Below are positions 8,455 through 17,068 of a stretch of 64,000 nt of DNA, piece by piece. Origin of the DNA: Nonomuraea muscovyensis (lineage in GTDB: Bacteria > Actinomycetota > Actinomycetes > Streptosporangiales > Streptosporangiaceae); assembly GCF_014207745.1 (NCBI RefSeq), contig NZ_JACHJB010000001.1, positions 558,001-622,000 of the forward strand, read 5' to 3'. The position numbers and the translations under genes are program-made. The notes below the pieces were generated by a model. The model saw only the letters and a program-made list of their open reading frames with translations. It made no database searches and had not been told where the DNA came from. How positions within the stretch are numbered: the first letter of the stretch is position 1; every line of letters starts with the position of its first letter.

Positions 8455-11205
8455 CTAGATCAGGTCGAGAGGGTCAACACTCACCTTCACCACATCGGGT
8501 GCCTTGCGCGCCGTGCGGACGCCGACGGCGCCCTTGAGCGCCGCCGCCAGGGCCGCTCCCTCGGCGCGGGGGACGCGGATCATGGCGCGTTCCTGCCCGC
8601 CGTCGTCGACCGGCACGGGCCCGAGCACCTGGGCGGCGGCCGGCAGCCGCGCCTCGTCGAGCATCTGCCGGACCGCGGCGGGCAGGCCGGTGAGCGTCGC
8701 CATCCGCACGGCGGGCGGGAAGCCCAGCTCGGCGCGGTCGGCCAGCTCGCGTTCGGCGTAGGTGACCGGGTCCCAGCGCAGCAGGGCCTGTACGGCGGGC
8801 ACCGCGGCGTCGGCGAGCACGACCAGCTCGGCGGCGGGCCGCAGCAGGGCCGCGGCGTTCATCCAGCGGCGCAGCGCCTCCTCGGCCGCCCGCAGGTCGG
8901 CCCGGCCGAGCAGGGCCCACCCGTCGAGCAGCACGGCCGCCGCGTACCCGCCCTCGGCCACCGGCTCGGCTCCCGGCGTGGCCACGACCAGCGCCCGGGT
9001 GGCGGGCACGGTGGCGAGCACGCCGTCACGGCCGGAGGTGCGCACCGGGACGGACGGGAAGGCGCGGCCCAGTTCCTCGGCGGTGCGGCGGGCGCCGACG
9101 ACCACGGCACGCAGCCTGGGACTGCCGCACCGCGCGCAGCGCCAGCCGGGATCCACCCGGCCGCACCAGCGGCAGTAGGGGGCCGCGTGCCCGGCCCGCA
9201 GCGCGAGCGGTCCGTGGCAGCTTCCCGGCGGCCCGGCCCCCTCCGTCCCACCGGGTGCCGGGACGGCCGCCTCCGGCACGACGAGGCCTTCCCGGGGGCT
9301 TCCGCTCCTGGGCGGCGTCTCGGGCGCGAGCAGACCCTCCTGAGGGCTTCTCCTCCCCGAGAAGGGAAGCGCCTCGGGCACGGCGAGCCGGCCGGACCCG
9401 CCGGCCGTGTCCGGCCCGTTGCCGGCGCCCGGCCCGGCGTACCGGCCGCCGGACCCGACCGCGGCGCCCGGCCCGTCGCCCCCGCCGTCCGCCGTGCCAC
9501 GGGCACCGGACGCGTCCCCCGCACCGGGCACCGTACCTTGAGCGCCGCGCGCACTCCCCGGACCGGCCGACGGCCCTTGAGCGCCGCGCGTGCTCGCCGG
9601 GACGAGGGCGGCACCACGGGCGTCTTGCGCCTTCCCCCCGCCGGGTGTTGTGCCCTGCGGGTCTTCGGACCCGTGGCCGGGGTACGGGACCCCGGAGCGG
9701 GTGGGCGGGAGCGCGCACCTGGCCGGTGCGCGGCAGTGCTGGCAGGCCACGGCGGGCAGATAGCCGCGCCGGGGCACCTGGACGAGCACCGGGCCGGTCT
9801 CCAGCCCCTGGCGCAGGGCCCGCCAGGCCACGCTGGGCAGCCGCGCCGCCCTGGCCGCCTGGTCCTTGGCCAGCTCGGCGTCCTCTCCGGCGGGCCGCAC
9901 GCGCGGCGCCCGGCTCCTGATCGTCTGCCGGGCGGCGACGATGGGCCGCGCCCAGCGGGTGGCGATGAGCTGGGTGGCCTCGGCGGTGCGCGTGTAGCCG
10001 CCGACGAGCACGGCCGCCCCGGACCGGTGCGCACGCAGCGCCAGCACCTCGCGGGCGTGCGGGTAGGGCGCGAGGCGTTCGGCGTGCAGGTCGTCGCCGT
10101 CGTCCCAGATCGCCACCAGCCCGAGGTCCGCCACCGGCGCGAACATCGCGGCCCGGGTCCCGACGACCGCCTTCACCTGGCCGCGCAGCAGACGTAGCCA
10201 CCGGCGGTAGCGTTCGGCGGGGCCGAGGTCGGCGGTGAGCGCCACGTGGGCGCCCGGGCCGAGCACCCGGGTCAGCGCGGCGTCGGCCAGCGCCACGTCC
10301 TTGCCGTCGGGGACCACGACGACCGCTCCCCTGCCGCCCTCCAGGGTCGCCCGCACCGCCTCGGCCACCGGCCCGGGCCACCCTCCGGCACCGGGCAACG
10401 CCTGCCAGACGGCGCGGGGCGCCCTGCCGTTACGCAGCGCGTCCAGGAAGGAGGCCCCCATCGGGTACGCACCCCACTCCCCCGCGTCAGGCGGACCGCC
10501 GGCGGGAGCCGGACCGCCGGGGCCTGCCGCGCCGTCCTCGGCCGTGGTGTGGCCGCCTCCCCGGCCGGCCACCCCGGGATCGGCCCCCTCACCCTCGGCC
10601 GCGGCCTCCCTGGCCACCCCCTCGTCGGCCGGACCGGTTCCCGGATGACCGGGCGCCGTCGCAGTGTGCGCCGTCACAGTGTGCGCCGTCACAGTGTGCG
10701 CCGCCGCGGTGGGCGCCGCCGCGGTGGGCGCCGCCGCGGCCTCGCCGGGATGATCCGTGGGGGTGGCCGCCGGCGTCTCCGCCTCGGCCTTGGCGTGGCG
10801 CGGGGGCACGGCCAGGCGCAGCACGTCGGCGAGCGTGCCGGCGTAGCGGTCGGCGACCGCCCTGGCCAGCCCGGCGATCTCGGGCGTCAGCACCCGTTCG
10901 GGCGAGGTCACCCGCTCCAGAGTCGCGAGCCTGCCGGGATGGTCGCTCTGCTCGACGCGCTCCAGGAGGAACCCGTCGACCAGCTTGCCCGCGAAGCGCA
11001 CCCGCACCCGCACTCCCGGCTGGGCGCTCTCGTGCATCGAGGCGGGCACCAGGTAGTCGAACGGCCGGTCGAGATGGGGCAGGGGGTTGTCCACCGCCAC
11101 CCGGGCCACCGGCAGCGCCGGCGCAGGCTCCGGGGCCCCCTTGAACGGCGCCGCCGCGGGCCGCACGGCGTCGAGCGGCAGGAGGGCGTCGTCGGGGTGG
11201 GTCAC
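8455..11205 (-). CDS. priA: Primosomal protein N' (PriA), actinobacterial helicase-degenerate type
   Basis: A 916-residue protein with the PriA 3'-DNA-binding domain at its start (VARVAVDNPLPHLDRPFDYLVPASMHE) and the family C-terminus (VTYAERELADRAELGFPPAVRMATLTG). The Walker A region reads LPGAGGWPGP instead of a GxxxxGKT loop, and the DEEH-type motif reads WDDGDD. It therefore probably cannot hydrolyse ATP as a helicase, as is known for actinobacterial PriA. The zinc-binding part has CQHCRAPARC and later CRWCGRVDPGWRCARC, split by a Gly/Ala/Pro-rich insertion of about 190 residues. A second low-complexity insertion lies between the DNA-binding and ATPase-like parts. The role is replication restart scaffolding. 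Confidence 0.9.
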   Translation of the reverse strand: MTHPDDALLPLDAVRPAAAPFKGAPEPAPALPVARVAVDNPLPHLDRPFDYLVPASMHESAQPGVRVRVRFAGKLVDGFLLERVEQSDHPGRLATLERVTSPERVLTPEIAGLARAVADRYAGTLADVLRLAVPPRHAKAEAETPAATPTDHPGEAAAAPTAAAPTAAAHTVTAHTVTAHTATAPGHPGTGPADEGVAREAAAEGEGADPGVAGRGGGHTTAEDGAAGPGGPAPAGGPPDAGEWGAYPMGASFLDALRNGRAPRAVWQALPGAGGWPGPVAEAVRATLEGGRGAVVVVPDGKDVALADAALTRVLGPGAHVALTADLGPAERYRRWLRLLRGQVKAVVGTRAAMFAPVADLGLVAIWDDGDDLHAERLAPYPHAREVLALRAHRSGAAVLVGGYTRTAEATQLIATRWARPIVAARQTIRSRAPRVRPAGEDAELAKDQAARAARLPSVAWRALRQGLETGPVLVQVPRRGYLPAVACQHCRAPARCALPPTRSGVPYPGHGSEDPQGTTPGGGKAQDARGAALVPASTRGAQGPSAGPGSARGAQGTVPGAGDASGARGTADGGGDGPGAAVGSGGRYAGPGAGNGPDTAGGSGRLAVPEALPFSGRRSPQEGLLAPETPPRSGSPREGLVVPEAAVPAPGGTEGAGPPGSCHGPLALRAGHAAPYCRWCGRVDPGWRCARCGSPRLRAVVVGARRTAEELGRAFPSVPVRTSGRDGVLATVPATRALVVATPGAEPVAEGGYAAAVLLDGWALLGRADLRAAEEALRRWMNAAALLRPAAELVVLADAAVPAVQALLRWDPVTYAERELADRAELGFPPAVRMATLTGLPAAVRQMLDEARLPAAAQVLGPVPVDDGGQERAMIRVPRAEGAALAAALKGAVGVRTARKAPDVVKVSVDPLDLI
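10661..10740. repeat. 15-bp tandem repeats inside priA
   Basis: About five consecutive 15-bp units. The first group contains GTGTGCGCCGTCACA and the second GTGGGCGCCGCCGCG. On the coding (minus) strand they give a pentapeptide array of the HTVTA and AAPTA type in the linker between the PriA DNA-binding domain and the ATPase-like domain. The period is a multiple of three, so copy-number changes keep the frame. This looks like slippage-driven linker expansion. Confidence 0.75.
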
Positions 11206-11395
11206 GCCCTAGGTCTACCAGAAGCCGTCACCACGCCATGCCCGCGCACCGGCGTTCGCCGAGGTGGCGACCACAGGTCCCGCCACCGGCGCCGCTTTGA
11301 ATCATGCGACCGCGCAGCCGTATCCTTGGCTCGCCTCGCCTCGCCTCGGGCCGACCGCCCGGCGGCCGGAGCCGTCCCCCTCGAACAGGACCCCC

Positions 11396-11821
11396 ATGCC
11401 GCGCATCAGCACCTCCATCGACATCCAGGCCGCGCCCGAGCGGGTCTGGGCCGTGCTCACCGACTTCGGCGCCTACTCCGGGTGGAATCCGTTCATCAGG
11501 GAGGGCTCGGGGCAGGCCATCGTGGGCAGCACGCTCACGCTGCGCATGTTCCCCAAGAACGGCAAGCCGATGACCTTCCGGCCGACGGTGCTCACCGCGG
11601 AGCCGGGCCGTTCGCTGCGCTGGAAGGGCAGGCTCATCGTGCCGGGCGTGTTCGACGGCATCCACGAGTTCGAGCTGACGCCGGCGGGCACGGGCACCCG
11701 TCTCGTGCAGAGCGAGGACTTCTCCGGCATCCTCGTTCCGTTCCTCGGCAAGATGATCAAGGACACCGAGGACGACTTCAGGGCCCTGAACGAGGCGCTC
11801 AAGAAGCACCTGGAGAGCTGA
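11396..11821 (+). CDS. SRPBCC (START-like) domain protein
   Basis: A 141-residue single-domain protein with the helix-grip SRPBCC pattern: ISTSIDIQAAPERVWAVLTDFGAYSGWNPFI at the start and a long C-terminal helix (KMIKDTEDDFRALNEALKKHL) at the end. Such proteins bind hydrophobic ligands in a deep pocket; the ligand here is unknown. The ATG at 11396 was chosen because it immediately precedes the first beta strand, while the frame upstream encodes only low-complexity sequence. It is the only rightward gene in the 2.3-16.2 kb block, divergent from priA across 190 nt and convergent with metK. Confidence 0.85.
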   Translation: MPRISTSIDIQAAPERVWAVLTDFGAYSGWNPFIREGSGQAIVGSTLTLRMFPKNGKPMTFRPTVLTAEPGRSLRWKGRLIVPGVFDGIHEFELTPAGTGTRLVQSEDFSGILVPFLGKMIKDTEDDFRALNEALKKHLES

Positions 11822-11881
11822 GCGCCCGGACGCGCGGATGCCGCAGCCCCGGACGGGGTGCGGCATCCTGCGGCGACAGGC

Positions 11882-13069
11882 TCAGAGACCGGCGGCGGTA
11901 CGCAGCGCCTCGGCACGGTCGGTCGACTCCCAGGAGAAGCCCTCGCGGCCGAAGTGACCGTAGGCGGCCGTCTCGGAGTAGATCGGGCGCAGCAGGTCGA
12001 GATCGCGGATGATCGCGGCCGGGCGCAGGTCGAACACCTGCAGCACCGCGTCCTGGATCTTCTCCACCGGCATCCGCTCGGTGCCGAAGCACTCGACGAA
12101 CAGGCCGACCGGCTGGGCCTTGCCGATGGCGTAGGCGACCTGGACCTCACAGCGATCGGCCAGCCCGGCGGCCACGACGTTCTTGGCGACCCAGCGCATG
12201 GCGTAGGCGGCCGAACGGTCGACCTTGGACGGGTCCTTGCCGGAGAAGGCGCCGCCACCGTGGCGGGCCATGCCGCCGTAGGTGTCGATGATGATCTTAC
12301 GGCCGGTGAGGCCGGCGTCGCCCATGGGACCGCCGATCTCGAAGCGGCCGGTCGGGTTGACCAGCAGCCGGTAGCCCTCGATGTCGAGGTCGAGGCCCGC
12401 GAGCACCGGGTCGACCACGTGCTCCTTGATGTCGGGCGTCAGCATCTCGCGCAGGTCGATCTCGGCGGCGTGCTGGGTGGAGACCACCACGGTGTCGAGG
12501 CGGACGGGCTTGTCGCCGTCGTACTCGATCGTGACCTGCGTCTTGCCGTCGGGACGGAGGTAGGGCACCGTGCCGGACTTGCGGACGTCCGCCAGGCGCT
12601 GCGCCAGACGGTGGGCCAGCATGATCGGCAGCGGCATCAGCTCGGGCGTGTCACGGCAGGCGTAGCCGAACATCAGGCCCTGGTCGCCGGCGCCCTGCCG
12701 GTCGAGCTCGTCGGCGTCGCCACCGACGCGGTGCTCGTAGGCGTCGTCCACGCCCTGCGCGATGTCGGGCGACTGCGCGCCGATGGACACCGAGACGCCA
12801 CAGGAGGCGCCGTCGAAGCCCTTGTGGGAGGCGTCGTAGCCGATCTCCAGGATCTTCTCGCGGATGACGCCCGGAATGTCGACGTAGGTCTCGGTGGTCA
12901 CCTCGCCTGCGACGTGAACCTGGCCGGTAGTGATCAGCGTCTCGACGGCGACCCGGCTCTTGGGGTCGTCCTTGAGCATGGTGTCGAGAATCGCGTCACT
13001 GATCTGGTCGGCGATCTTGTCCGGGTGGCCCTCGGTGACCGACTCGGAGGTGAACAGGCGACGTGACAA
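11882..13069 (-). CDS. metK: S-adenosylmethionine synthase
   Basis: A 395-residue enzyme that makes SAM from ATP and methionine. Signature stretches are all present: [24 protein letters not shown] (ATP/Met site, N-terminal), [13 protein letters not shown], and the P-loop-like [19 protein letters not shown]. The start is an unusual TTG at 13067-13069, chosen because [10 protein letters not shown] begins at the family's normal position and AGGAG lies 8-9 nt upstream. I saw no SAM riboswitch in the leader. It follows the small unknown gene at 13204-13572 and precedes the convergent SRPBCC gene. Confidence 0.97.
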   Translation of the reverse strand: MSRRLFTSESVTEGHPDKIADQISDAILDTMLKDDPKSRVAVETLITTGQVHVAGEVTTETYVDIPGVIREKILEIGYDASHKGFDGASCGVSVSIGAQSPDIAQGVDDAYEHRVGGDADELDRQGAGDQGLMFGYACRDTPELMPLPIMLAHRLAQRLADVRKSGTVPYLRPDGKTQVTIEYDGDKPVRLDTVVVSTQHAAEIDLREMLTPDIKEHVVDPVLAGLDLDIEGYRLLVNPTGRFEIGGPMGDAGLTGRKIIIDTYGGMARHGGGAFSGKDPSKVDRSAAYAMRWVAKNVVAAGLADRCEVQVAYAIGKAQPVGLFVECFGTERMPVEKIQDAVLQVFDLRPAAIIRDLDLLRPIYSETAAYGHFGREGFSWESTDRAEALRTAAGL

Positions 13070-13203
13070 CTCAGTGGCTCCTCATGCAGCGGCTGCTGAC
13101 GGATGTGCGGCTCCGGCTGGTGGTCAGGCCAGGGCCTCGCCGAAGTCTAGCCCTACCCGGCGGTCCATCGCGAAACCGCCACACCCTACGGACATTGTGG
13201 GTC

Positions 13204-13572
13204 TCACAGGTGGGGCAGGGGATCCGGGGGAAGCGTCTCGGGCGCGAAGACCTCCGCGTCGGCCGCCGCGACCACGGCGGCGTACTCCTCGTCGAACTCC
13301 AGCGCCATCGAGCCGAGCTCGATGATCGGCCCGGGGCCCCTGATGATCGGGCCGAGCCTGGTCTGGCGCGGGAAGCTCGCGTGGACCGACACGGGTCTGT
13401 CGCTGCGCAGCACCCTGGTGGCCAGCACCGAGATGCCGCCACCGGTCACCACGACGAGGAAGCCGGCCCCTCGGGGCGGGCCGGCCGAGACGGCGGGGAA
13501 GACGTAGCGGATCTCCTCCCGCGTGCCCAGCAACGTCCTGCAGCGATCCCTGACAGCGGAACTCACCGGCAT
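13204..13572 (-). CDS. Conserved hypothetical protein between coaBC and metK
   Basis: A protein of about 122 residues with no recognised motif. I chose the ATG at 13572 (MPVSSAVRDRCRTLLGTREEIRYVFPAV) because GGGGGA sits 5 nt upstream; an in-frame ATG 33 nt earlier has no ribosome-binding site. The sequence has alternating hydrophobic strands (GAGFLVVVTGGGISVLATRVLRSDRP, SVHASFPRQTRLGPII) that suggest a small beta-rich, possibly PH-like fold. It ends with an acidic, Pro-rich tail. It is transcribed with the housekeeping genes but separated from coaBC by about 96 nt. Function unknown. Confidence 0.7.
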   Translation of the reverse strand: MPVSSAVRDRCRTLLGTREEIRYVFPAVSAGPPRGAGFLVVVTGGGISVLATRVLRSDRPVSVHASFPRQTRLGPIIRGPGPIIELGSMALEFDEEYAAVVAAADAEVFAPETLPPDPLPHL

Positions 13573-13668
13573 TGGTCCCCCTTCGTGCCCAGTATCCGCA
13601 GGCATCCGGGGGGCTGCAACAGCCGGCGACGCCGGTGTTCGCGGCGAGGGGCGGCGGGAGGTGACCGG

Positions 13669-14856
13669 TCAGGCGAGGCGGGCGGCGACGAGGTCCCAGA
13701 CGGCGTCGGCGACGTCCTCCTTGGGACCGCGCGGCACCTCGACCGGCTCGCCGCCGGCGACGAGGACGGTGGCGGCGTTGTCGGCGGTGCCGAACGCCAG
13801 GCCGGGGCCCACCTGATTGACGACGAGCAGGTCGCAGCCCTTGCGGGCGAGCTTGGCCTGGCCGTTGGCGAGCACGTCGTCGGTCTCGGCCGCGAACCCG
13901 ACGATCACCTGCGACGGGGTGCTGCGGCGCGCGCCCAGCTCGGCCAGGATGTCGGGGTTGGTCACCAGGTGGATGGGCTCGGGCCCGCCGGCGTCCGACT
14001 TCTTGATCTTGGAGTCGGAACGGGTGGCGGGCCGGAAGTCGGCGACTGCCGCGGCCATCACGACCACGTCGGCGCCGCCCGAGGCGGTGAGCACGGCTTC
14101 GCGCAGCTCGGCCGTGGACTCCACGCGGACGACCGTGGCCCCGGCGGGGTCGGGCAGCGCGACGTTGGCGGCGACCAGGGTCACTTCGGCGCCGCGGGCG
14201 GCGGCGGTGCGGGCCAGCGCGTAGCCCTGCAGGCCGGAGGAGCGGTTGCCGATGTAGCGGACCGGGTCGATGGCCTCGCGGGTGCCGCCGGCGGAGATGA
14301 CCACCTTGCGCCCGGCCAGGTCGCGCGGGCGGCCGCTCAGCACGCGCAGGCAGACCTGGAAGATCTCGGCGGGGTCGGGCAGCCGGCCCGGACCGGTGTC
14401 GGCGCCGGTGAGCCGCCCGACGGCGGGGTCGAGCACGATGGAGCCGCGTTCGCGCAGCGTCGCGACGTTGGCCCGGGTCGCGGCGTGCTGCCACATCTCG
14501 GTGTGCATCGCGGGAGCGAACACCACGGGGCACCGGGCGGTCAGCAGCGTGTTGGTCAGCAGGTCTCCGGCCAGGCCGTGGGCGGCCTTGGCCAGCACGT
14601 CGGCGGTGGCGGGCGCGACCACGACGAGATCGGCGCCCTGGCCGATGCGCACGTGGGGCACCTCGTGCACGTCGTCCCACACGTCGGTCGTCACCGGACG
14701 GCCCGACAGGGCGGCCCAGGTGGGCTCGCCCACGAACCGCAGGGCGTCGCGGGTCGGCACGACCCGCACCTCGTGCCCGGACTCGGTGAACAGGCGCAGC
14801 AGCTCGCACGCCTTGTAGGCCGCGATGCCCCCGCTGACGCCAAGGACGACCTTCAT
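13669..14856 (-). CDS. coaBC: Bifunctional phosphopantothenoylcysteine decarboxylase / phosphopantothenate-cysteine ligase
   Basis: A 395-residue fusion that carries out two consecutive steps of coenzyme A synthesis. The N-terminal CoaC half is a flavoprotein (VVLGVSGGIAAYKACELLRL) with the substrate-binding PAMHTEMW segment; most family members have PxMNxxMW, so His replaces Asn here. The CoaB half starts near residue 190 with VVISAGGTREAIDPVRYIGNRSSG and contains the CTP-binding stretch ending in PVEVPRGPKEDVADAVWDL. It follows rpoZ with an 8-nt gap, an arrangement common in actinobacteria. Confidence 0.96.
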   Translation of the reverse strand: MKVVLGVSGGIAAYKACELLRLFTESGHEVRVVPTRDALRFVGEPTWAALSGRPVTTDVWDDVHEVPHVRIGQGADLVVVAPATADVLAKAAHGLAGDLLTNTLLTARCPVVFAPAMHTEMWQHAATRANVATLRERGSIVLDPAVGRLTGADTGPGRLPDPAEIFQVCLRVLSGRPRDLAGRKVVISAGGTREAIDPVRYIGNRSSGLQGYALARTAAARGAEVTLVAANVALPDPAGATVVRVESTAELREAVLTASGGADVVVMAAAVADFRPATRSDSKIKKSDAGGPEPIHLVTNPDILAELGARRSTPSQVIVGFAAETDDVLANGQAKLARKGCDLLVVNQVGPGLAFGTADNAATVLVAGGEPVEVPRGPKEDVADAVWDLVAARLA

Positions 14857-14864
14857 CGAAGGGG

Positions 14865-15134
14865 TCAGACCGCGCCTTCGATGGGCTCGGCGTTGAGCAG
14901 ACCTTCGGAGACCTCGCGCAGCGCGATGGACAGCGGCTTCTCCTGGGCATGCGTCTCGACCAGCGGCCCGACGTACTCCAGCAGGCCCTCGCCGAGCTGG
15001 GAGTAGTAGGCGTTGATCTGGCGGGCACGCTTGGCGCCCATGATCACCAGGGAGTACTTGCTGTCGACGATGTCGAGCAGCGCGTCGATCGGCGGGTTGG
15101 TGATGCCCTCCGCGACCGGGGCAATGCCTGCCAC
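14865..15134 (-). CDS. rpoZ: DNA-directed RNA polymerase omega subunit
   Basis: An 89-residue omega subunit that helps assemble and stabilise the beta' subunit of RNA polymerase. It shows the family pattern of an N-terminal segment ([35 protein letters not shown]) and a C-terminal acidic stretch. The start was placed at 15134 ([10 protein letters not shown]). It lies 5 nt from gmk and 8 nt from coaBC in the same transcription unit. Confidence 0.95.
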   Translation of the reverse strand: MAGIAPVAEGITNPPIDALLDIVDSKYSLVIMGAKRARQINAYYSQLGEGLLEYVGPLVETHAQEKPLSIALREVSEGLLNAEPIEGAV

Positions 15135-15139
15135 GATTG

Positions 15140-15808
15140 TCAGACCTCTCGGTTGGTGGTTGTCGTGACCCCCAGAGGGTCAGTCATCAAGGCTATCAGC
15201 CGATGGCACACGTCTTGGACGTTCGTGTTGACCAGGGTGAGGTCGAACTCTTTCTCGGCCGCCATCTCGATCCGCCCCGCGTCCAGGCGGCGGGCGATGA
15301 CGTCCTCGGGCTCGGTGCCGCGGCCACGCAGCCGCTTCTCCAGCTCCTCCCACGAGGGCGGGGCGAGGAACACCAGCAGCGCCTCGGGCATGCTGCGCCG
15401 CACCTGCCTGGCGCCTTCGAGGTCGATCTCCAGCAGGGTGGGCACGCCCGCTTCGAGCTTCTCCATGACGGCGCGGCGCGGAGTGCCGTATCTGTTGCCG
15501 GCGAACTCCGCCCACTCGAGCAGCTCACCGGCCGCCACGAGCCGGTCGAACTCCTCGCCGTCGACGAAGAAGTAGTGGACCCCGTTCGTCTCGCCGGGCC
15601 GGGGTCGCCTGGTGGTCACCGAGACCGACAGCCACACCTCGGGGTGCGCCCGCCGGATCTCGGCGACGACCGTGGACTTGCCGACGCCCGACGGTCCCGA
15701 CAGGACCGTCAGGCGCCTGCCCTCGGAGGGGAGGAAGTCGCCGACCTTCGTCCCGGCACGGACCGTCTCATGAACCCTTGCACCGCCGGACCGGGACCTG
15801 TCGGTCAC
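15140..15808 (-). CDS. gmk: Guanylate kinase
   Basis: A 222-residue kinase that phosphorylates GMP to GDP with ATP. It has a P-loop [11 protein letters not shown] near residues 35-45, the GMP-binding [20 protein letters not shown], and the lid/GMP site [14 protein letters not shown]. An N-terminal extension of about 30 residues precedes the core; an internal start could shorten it, but no better ribosome-binding site was obvious. The gene order mihF-gmk-rpoZ-coaBC is typical of actinobacteria. Confidence 0.96.
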   Translation of the reverse strand: MTDRSRSGGARVHETVRAGTKVGDFLPSEGRRLTVLSGPSGVGKSTVVAEIRRAHPEVWLSVSVTTRRPRPGETNGVHYFFVDGEEFDRLVAAGELLEWAEFAGNRYGTPRRAVMEKLEAGVPTLLEIDLEGARQVRRSMPEALLVFLAPPSWEELEKRLRGRGTEPEDVIARRLDAGRIEMAAEKEFDLTLVNTNVQDVCHRLIALMTDPLGVTTTTNREV

Positions 15809-15851
15809 TTCCTACCCCCCTGCTGAACCCGCGCTTCGTGTGGCTACGAGA

Positions 15852-16175
15852 TTAGCTCTCGTTGCCACCGAACTCGCGCTCGAGGGAGGCCCTCTGGTTC
15901 GCGCCGAGGCCCCGCACGCGGCGGGACTCGGCGATGGCGAGCCGTTCCATCAACTGCTTGGCGCGGACCTTGCCCACGCCGGGGAGCGACTCCAGCAGAG
16001 CCGACACCTTCATCTTGCCGATGACGTCGTCGGTCTGCCCATCCTTGAGCACCTCAGCCAGAGAAACCGCGCCATGCTTGAGCCGGTTCTTGACCTCGGC
16101 ACGCTCTTTACGGGCCTTTGCAGCCTTCTCCAGGGCTGCGGCGCGCTGCTCAGGGGTCAGGGGAGGAAGAGCCAC
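15852..16175 (-). CDS. mihF: Integration host factor, actinobacterial type (mIHF/sIHF)
   Basis: A 107-residue DNA-binding nucleoid protein, unrelated to the alpha/beta IHF of Proteobacteria. It matches the mIHF pattern: MALPPLTPEQRAAALEKAAKARKERAEVKNRLKHG at the N-terminus and the helix-hairpin-helix-like KMKVSALLESLPGVGKVRAKQLMERL that contacts DNA. The start is a GTG at 16175 with GAGGTG 8 nt upstream. It is first in the mihF-gmk-rpoZ-coaBC series; a candidate promoter lies 46 nt upstream. Confidence 0.95.
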   Translation of the reverse strand: MALPPLTPEQRAAALEKAAKARKERAEVKNRLKHGAVSLAEVLKDGQTDDVIGKMKVSALLESLPGVGKVRAKQLMERLAIAESRRVRGLGANQRASLEREFGGNES

Positions 16176-16220
16176 GCCGGGTCACCTCGAATTTCTGTCG
16201 ATGTACTCGGACGGGAAGGG

Positions 16221-16249
16221 AAACTAGCTGGTCATCGCCCCCTAAGCAA
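16221..16249 (-). promoter_or_regulatory. Candidate sigma-70-type promoter for mihF
   Basis: On the minus strand, TTGCTT (16249-16244), a 17-nt spacer and TAGTTT (16226-16221) fit a vegetative promoter. Transcription would start near 16214, giving a leader of about 38 nt before the mihF GTG at 16175. The surrounding 16,180-16,330 is one of the least GC-rich stretches in the window. Assignment is by pattern only. Confidence 0.4.
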
Positions 16250-16885
16250 CGTCAAAGGCGGTTTCTCCCGCTACAAAATCAACTTCATCACTTTCTGTGA
16301 AGGTAAAACTACGGTCAGGTGACCGAATCGCCCTCACTTCCCCGTTCCGGGCCGGGTGAACGGAGGTCCGGGCGAATGGGACGATGATCACATTCCCGCC
16401 GATCACTCCCGTCCGAAACCCCGCTCCCACCTGCGTCCCAAACCTTGTGGCATCATGATCGAAGTCGCGTCCGGGCGGCGGCTGTGCCATGATTTGATCT
16501 TGTACGCGGGGCGTCCCGGCGTGCTGTCCGCGATCTTGTCGTCGGACCGCCGCGCGCGGGCGGCGGAGACCTTGGGCGGGGGTCCGGCCGTCGTCCGTCC
16601 GGGCGTGCCGCGGCTCGGTGTGGGGTGAGCGCGGCGGGCCCGGCCCGCGCACCGGCCCCGCCCCTTCGCGAACGTCACGGGGGTACGGGCGCTGACAGCA
16701 CGGAGGCGGGCTTCACACCGGCCCGGCGTGAGCGATCACAAGGCCGTGCTCGGGCCGTGGCCGGTCCACCCCGTCCACCGACGGCGGGTGGCGACGCCGA
16801 CGCCCGCGGGGACGTCCAGAGAGCCAGGCCCACAGGACAGCCCGAAGCAGCGTCGGCGCTCATGGAGGACCTGGTGGCCGTCCTC
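16250..16885. other. Long non-coding stretch between mihF and pyrF
   Basis: About 640 nt with no convincing gene. Several open frames cross it on both strands, but none has a ribosome-binding site with a plausible protein; the translations are low-complexity and Arg/Pro-rich. The first 80 nt are relatively AT-rich and probably hold additional upstream elements for mihF. No tRNA, rRNA or recognised riboswitch was seen. Confidence 0.5.
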
Positions 16886-17068
16886 GGACGGGTGGCCGAC
16901 CCCGCACGGGCGACCTACCCCGGACGGGGTGGTCGGGTCAGGACGAGCGACCGGCCCCGCACGGGTGGCCGACCCCGCACGGGCGACCGACTCCGGACGG
17001 GGTGGTCGGGTCAGGACGGGTGGCCGACCCCGCACGGGCGACCGACTCCGCACGGGGTGGTCGGGTCA
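16886..17068. repeat. 55-bp tandem repeat (three units) abutting the pyrF stop codon
   Basis: Three head-to-tail units. Unit 1 is 16886-16940 and unit 3 is 17014-17068, both 55 bp and nearly identical. Unit 2 (16941-17013) is 73 bp because it holds an extra 18-bp partial copy. Each unit begins GGACG and ends GGTCGGGTCA; the final TCA is the reverse complement of the pyrF stop codon. Units contain short inverted segments (CCCCGCACGGGG-like and CCGAC/GTCGG) that could fold after pyrF. The 55-bp period is not a multiple of three, which argues against coding. Confidence 0.85.

Noticed and set aside
13070..13203. SAM riboswitch upstream of metK
   Set aside because: I looked for the SAM-I/SAM-IV conserved core in the leader and found none; only an ordinary ribosome-binding site is visible.
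16356..16628. Open frames in the mihF-pyrF gap (for example a rightward 90-codon frame)
   Set aside because: No ribosome-binding site, Arg/Pro-rich low-complexity translations, and overlapping frames on both strands of equal quality; typical GC-driven spurious frames.
16886..17068. CRISPR array
   Set aside because: Units are contiguous tandem repeats with no unique spacers, and there are no cas genes in the window.
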